From contig CAWCDT010000020.1 in the NCBI GenBank assembly GCA_963794385.1, positions 41,400-105,399 on the forward strand: DNA of 64,000 nt, in the 5' to 3' direction. Below are positions 61,882 through 64,000 of this stretch, one piece after another. Within the stretch, counting starts at the first letter, position 1; the number at the start of each line of letters is the position of its first letter. This DNA is from Gaiellasilicea sp963794385. GTDB lineage: Bacteria; Actinomycetota; Thermoleophilia; Gaiellales; Gaiellaceae. Below the pieces are notes generated by a model. It was given only the letters and a program-made list of their open reading frames with translations, made no database searches and was not told the origin of the DNA. A program made the position numbers and the translations under genes.

Positions 61882-63758
61882 ATGCGCGAGGGTTCCTGGA
61901 CGATCGAGAGTTGTGCCTACGCCGAGGTCAAGAGCCCTCGCGGAGGCGCTCGAGGTCAGCGAGATCACCGCGGCCGTGCTCGTCAGGCGCGGGTACCGCG
62001 AGGCCGAGGAGGCGCGCGCGTTCGTGGCCGGCGAGATCGAGCCGCACGACCCCTTCTTGCTCGGCGACATGGCCGTCGCGGTCGAGCGAATCCGAGCCGC
62101 GATCGCCGAGGGGAAGCGGATCTGCGTGCACGGCGACTACGACGTGGACGGCATCTGCGCGACTGCGCTCGCCGTCCTGACGCTGCGCGCGCTCGGCGCC
62201 GACGTCGACTGGCACCTGCCGAGCCGCTTCGAGGAGGGCTACGGCGTCTCCGGCGACACGATCTCTCGCCTCGCCGACGAAGGCTGCGCACTGCTGCTCA
62301 CCGTCGACTGCGGGATCACGGCCGTGGAGGAGGTCTCGGCAGCGAAGGCGCGCGGGCTCGAGGTGATCGTGACCGACCACCACCGCCCCGGCGACGCGCT
62401 CCCGGAGTGTCCGGTGGTCGCGACCCGGCCGTCCGACTATCCGTTTCCGGAGCTCTGCGGCACCGGCGTCGTCTGCAAGCTCGCGCAGGCGCTCGGCGTG
62501 GACGTGGCGCCGTACCTCGACCTGGTCGCGCTCGCGACGATTGCGGACGTCGTGCCGCTGCTCGACGAGAATCGCTCGCTCGCGATCGCGGGCCTGCGGG
62601 CGCTTGCCCGCACGCAACGGCCCGGCCTGCAGGCGCTGATGCGGAACGCCCGCGTCGACCCCGCCGCCGTCGACGCCGCCGCGGTCGGATTCCGGCTGGC
62701 GCCCCGGATCAACGCCGCGGGCCGTCTCGGCCGGCCCGACGCCGCGCTCGAGCTGCTCCTCACGACTGACGCCGACGAGGCCAAGCGGCTGGCCGCCGAG
62801 CTGGAGACGTTCAACCGCGACCGCCAGGCGGTCGAGAACCGGATCCTCCGCGCGGCCGTGGCGGAGGTCGAGGCGTGGTCGGAAGCCAGGCGACGCCGGC
62901 GCGGCTACGTGATCTGGGGCGAGGAGTGGCACGAGGGCGTGATCGGGATCGTCGCCTCACGCCTCGTCGAGCGCTTCAACCGGCCCGTCGTCCTGATCGC
63001 GGGCGGCGACGGCGAATGGAAGGGCTCGGGCCGTTCGCGTGGCCGGCTTCGACTTGCACGGCGCCCTCGGCGCCTGCTCGGAGCACCTCGGCCGCTTCGG
63101 CGGTCATCGTGCCGCCGCCGGTCTCTCGATCGACCCCGCAAGACTCGAGGCCTTCGCCGAGGCCTTCGCCGCGCACGCCGACGCGGGGCTCGACGACGGC
63201 GATCTCGCTTCGGTGACCCGGATCGACGCGATCGTCCCCGGCTCGGCGCTCACGCTCGGCCTGGCAACCGAGCTGGAGCGACTCGCGCCGTTCGGGCTCG
63301 GCAACCCGGACGTCACGCTTCTCGTCCCGTCCTGCGAGGCGGTGCAGCCGGGCGTCGTGGGGGAGGGGAAGCACCTTCGCTTCCGCATCCGCCAGAGCGG
63401 CCGCGACGCCGGCTCGGCGATCGCCTTCGGCCTCGGCGCCCAGCTCGAACGGCTGCGCCGGCCGGTGCGCTACGACCTCGCCTGCCGGCTGACGGAGAAC
63501 CGCTGGAACGGCACGGTCGCGCCTCAGGTCGTGATCCGCCGGCTCTTCGACGCCCCTGACGGGTACGAAGAGCTGCGGGCGAGCCTCGCCGAGCTCTGGA
63601 GGGCAGGCGAAGACGCCTGGACCGCGTCTGCGCGGGCGATCTTCGCCGAGCTCGAGCTCGCGGCCGGCGGGCGCCGGCAGCTCTACGAGTCGGAGACGTT
63701 CAGGGCGCTGCTCGCCGACGCCGAGCCCGTTCTGGACGAGCTACCGCGCGCCGCCTAG
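61882..63758 (+). CDS. recJ: Single-stranded-DNA exonuclease RecJ, two frame changes
   Basis: About 624 aa from ATG 61882 (MREGSWTIE...). DHH-superfamily motifs: HGDYDVDGICATALAVL, LLTVDCGITAVEE, VIVTDHHRPGD (DHH), ATIADVVPLLDENRSL, and DHHA1 motifs GVIGIVASRLVERFNRPVVLIA and HLGRFGGHRAAAG. One base is extra at 61935-61937, after the first 18 codons, and one near 63038-63044 inside GSGRS-(R)AGFDLHGAL. Both shift the frame the same way. RecJ degrades 5' ends in recombination and repair. Confidence 0.93.
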
Positions 63759-63948
63759 CGACGCGCGGAGCGAGCGTCGCCGCGGCGCGCGGCGCGCCGT
63801 CCCGGCCGTGTCGTCGAGCGAGACGAGCAAGCGCGCAACCTTGCGCGCCTTTCGTTCGCGGCGGCGAAGGGTGAGGGACACGGGCAGCATGAGTTCTCGG
63901 TGACAACGCTGTTTCCTTCGCCTGAGTTTCGGCCGCAGACCACCCAAG

Positions 63949-63954
63949 TACACT
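63949..63954 (+). promoter_or_regulatory. -10 element for the last gene
   Basis: TACACT, 6 nt before ATG 63961; leaderless. The 190 bp before it, after recJ, contain no gene I can support. Confidence 0.5.
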
Positions 63955-63960
63955 GGGTGT

Positions 63961-64000
63961 ATGGCTGTTATTGACGTCGATCGGCATCACCAGGACCTCG
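63961..64000 (+). CDS. Start of a gene cut by the window end
   Basis: ATG 63961 opens MAVIDVDRHHQDL and continues past the window. In related genomes recJ is often followed by relA/spoT, whose N termini look similar, but 13 residues are too few to decide. Confidence 0.45.
   Translation, partial: MAVIDVDRHHQDL

Noticed and set aside
605..63044. Treating the frame-changed genes as pseudogenes
   Set aside because: Every interruption is a single extra base, the downstream coding is intact and conserved, and several genes (secA, ruvB, recJ) are core functions; error or recoding fits better.
1..64000. CRISPR arrays, insertion sequences, prophage, rRNA genes
   Set aside because: No short regularly spaced repeats, transposase, integrase or phage motifs, and no rRNA sequence were seen.

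Overview
The window is a 64 kb, very GC-rich bacterial chromosome segment. Gene order (secA-prfB-ftsE-ftsX-smpB-ssrA at one end, pdxS/pdxT-yebC-ruvC-ruvA-ruvB-recJ at the other), heavy use of GTG/TTG starts and many apparently leaderless promoters point to a deep-branching actinobacterium, probably of the Thermoleophilia/Gaiellales type. That placement is inferred from gene content; there is no rRNA here.

Layout. (1) 1-9 kb, core: 3' part of secA, prfB with its classic programmed frameshift, ftsEX, an Suv3-like helicase, a SemiSWEET transporter, smpB, a GNAT protein and tmRNA. (2) 9-42 kb, accessory and mostly secreted or membrane functions: a SLATT two-helix protein next to tmRNA, a very large GH15 glucodextranase-like enzyme divergent from a galactose-oxidase-like copper enzyme with near-identical Ig repeats, a TIR-membrane protein, a Tat-type dienelactone hydrolase, cysteine dioxygenase, galactokinase plus lyxose isomerase, a DUF305 lipoprotein, an LVIVD-repeat protein, an M14 carboxypeptidase, a Cys-pair repeat protein, a papain-like peptidase, beta-propellers, a MEDS sensor and a PQQ-type sugar dehydrogenase. 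(3) 42-50 kb: a polyamine or gamma-glutamyl-amine catabolic cluster (permease, GlnA-like ligase, nitronate-monooxygenase-like flavoprotein, PuuD-like hydrolase, aldehyde dehydrogenase, SDR). (4) 50-64 kb: YjbQ, a CAT-anticodon tRNA, pdxS/pdxT, yebC, ruvCAB, a lytic transglycosylase, a HelD/UvrD-like helicase, recJ, and the first codons of a gene that runs off the end.

Two window-wide patterns stand out. First, eleven genes, including secA, ruvB and recJ, are interrupted by 19 frame changes. All have the sense of one extra base, and all can be placed in a short G or C run. Removing one base per site gives uninterrupted, correctly ending proteins every time. Insertion-type consensus errors are the simplest explanation; translational +1 frameshifting is the alternative to exclude. 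Such genes are annotated here as whole CDSs. Second, about 19 genes have a TANNNT hexamer (one is CATACT) exactly 6 or 7 nt before the start codon, the arrangement expected of leaderless mRNAs.

Non-coding features include two tandem ~270-bp repeats at 41.9-42.4 kb, a pair of related palindromes at 50.1 kb, a multi-hairpin leader before pdxS, and perfect bidirectional terminators between convergent genes. No CRISPR array, insertion sequence or prophage was seen.
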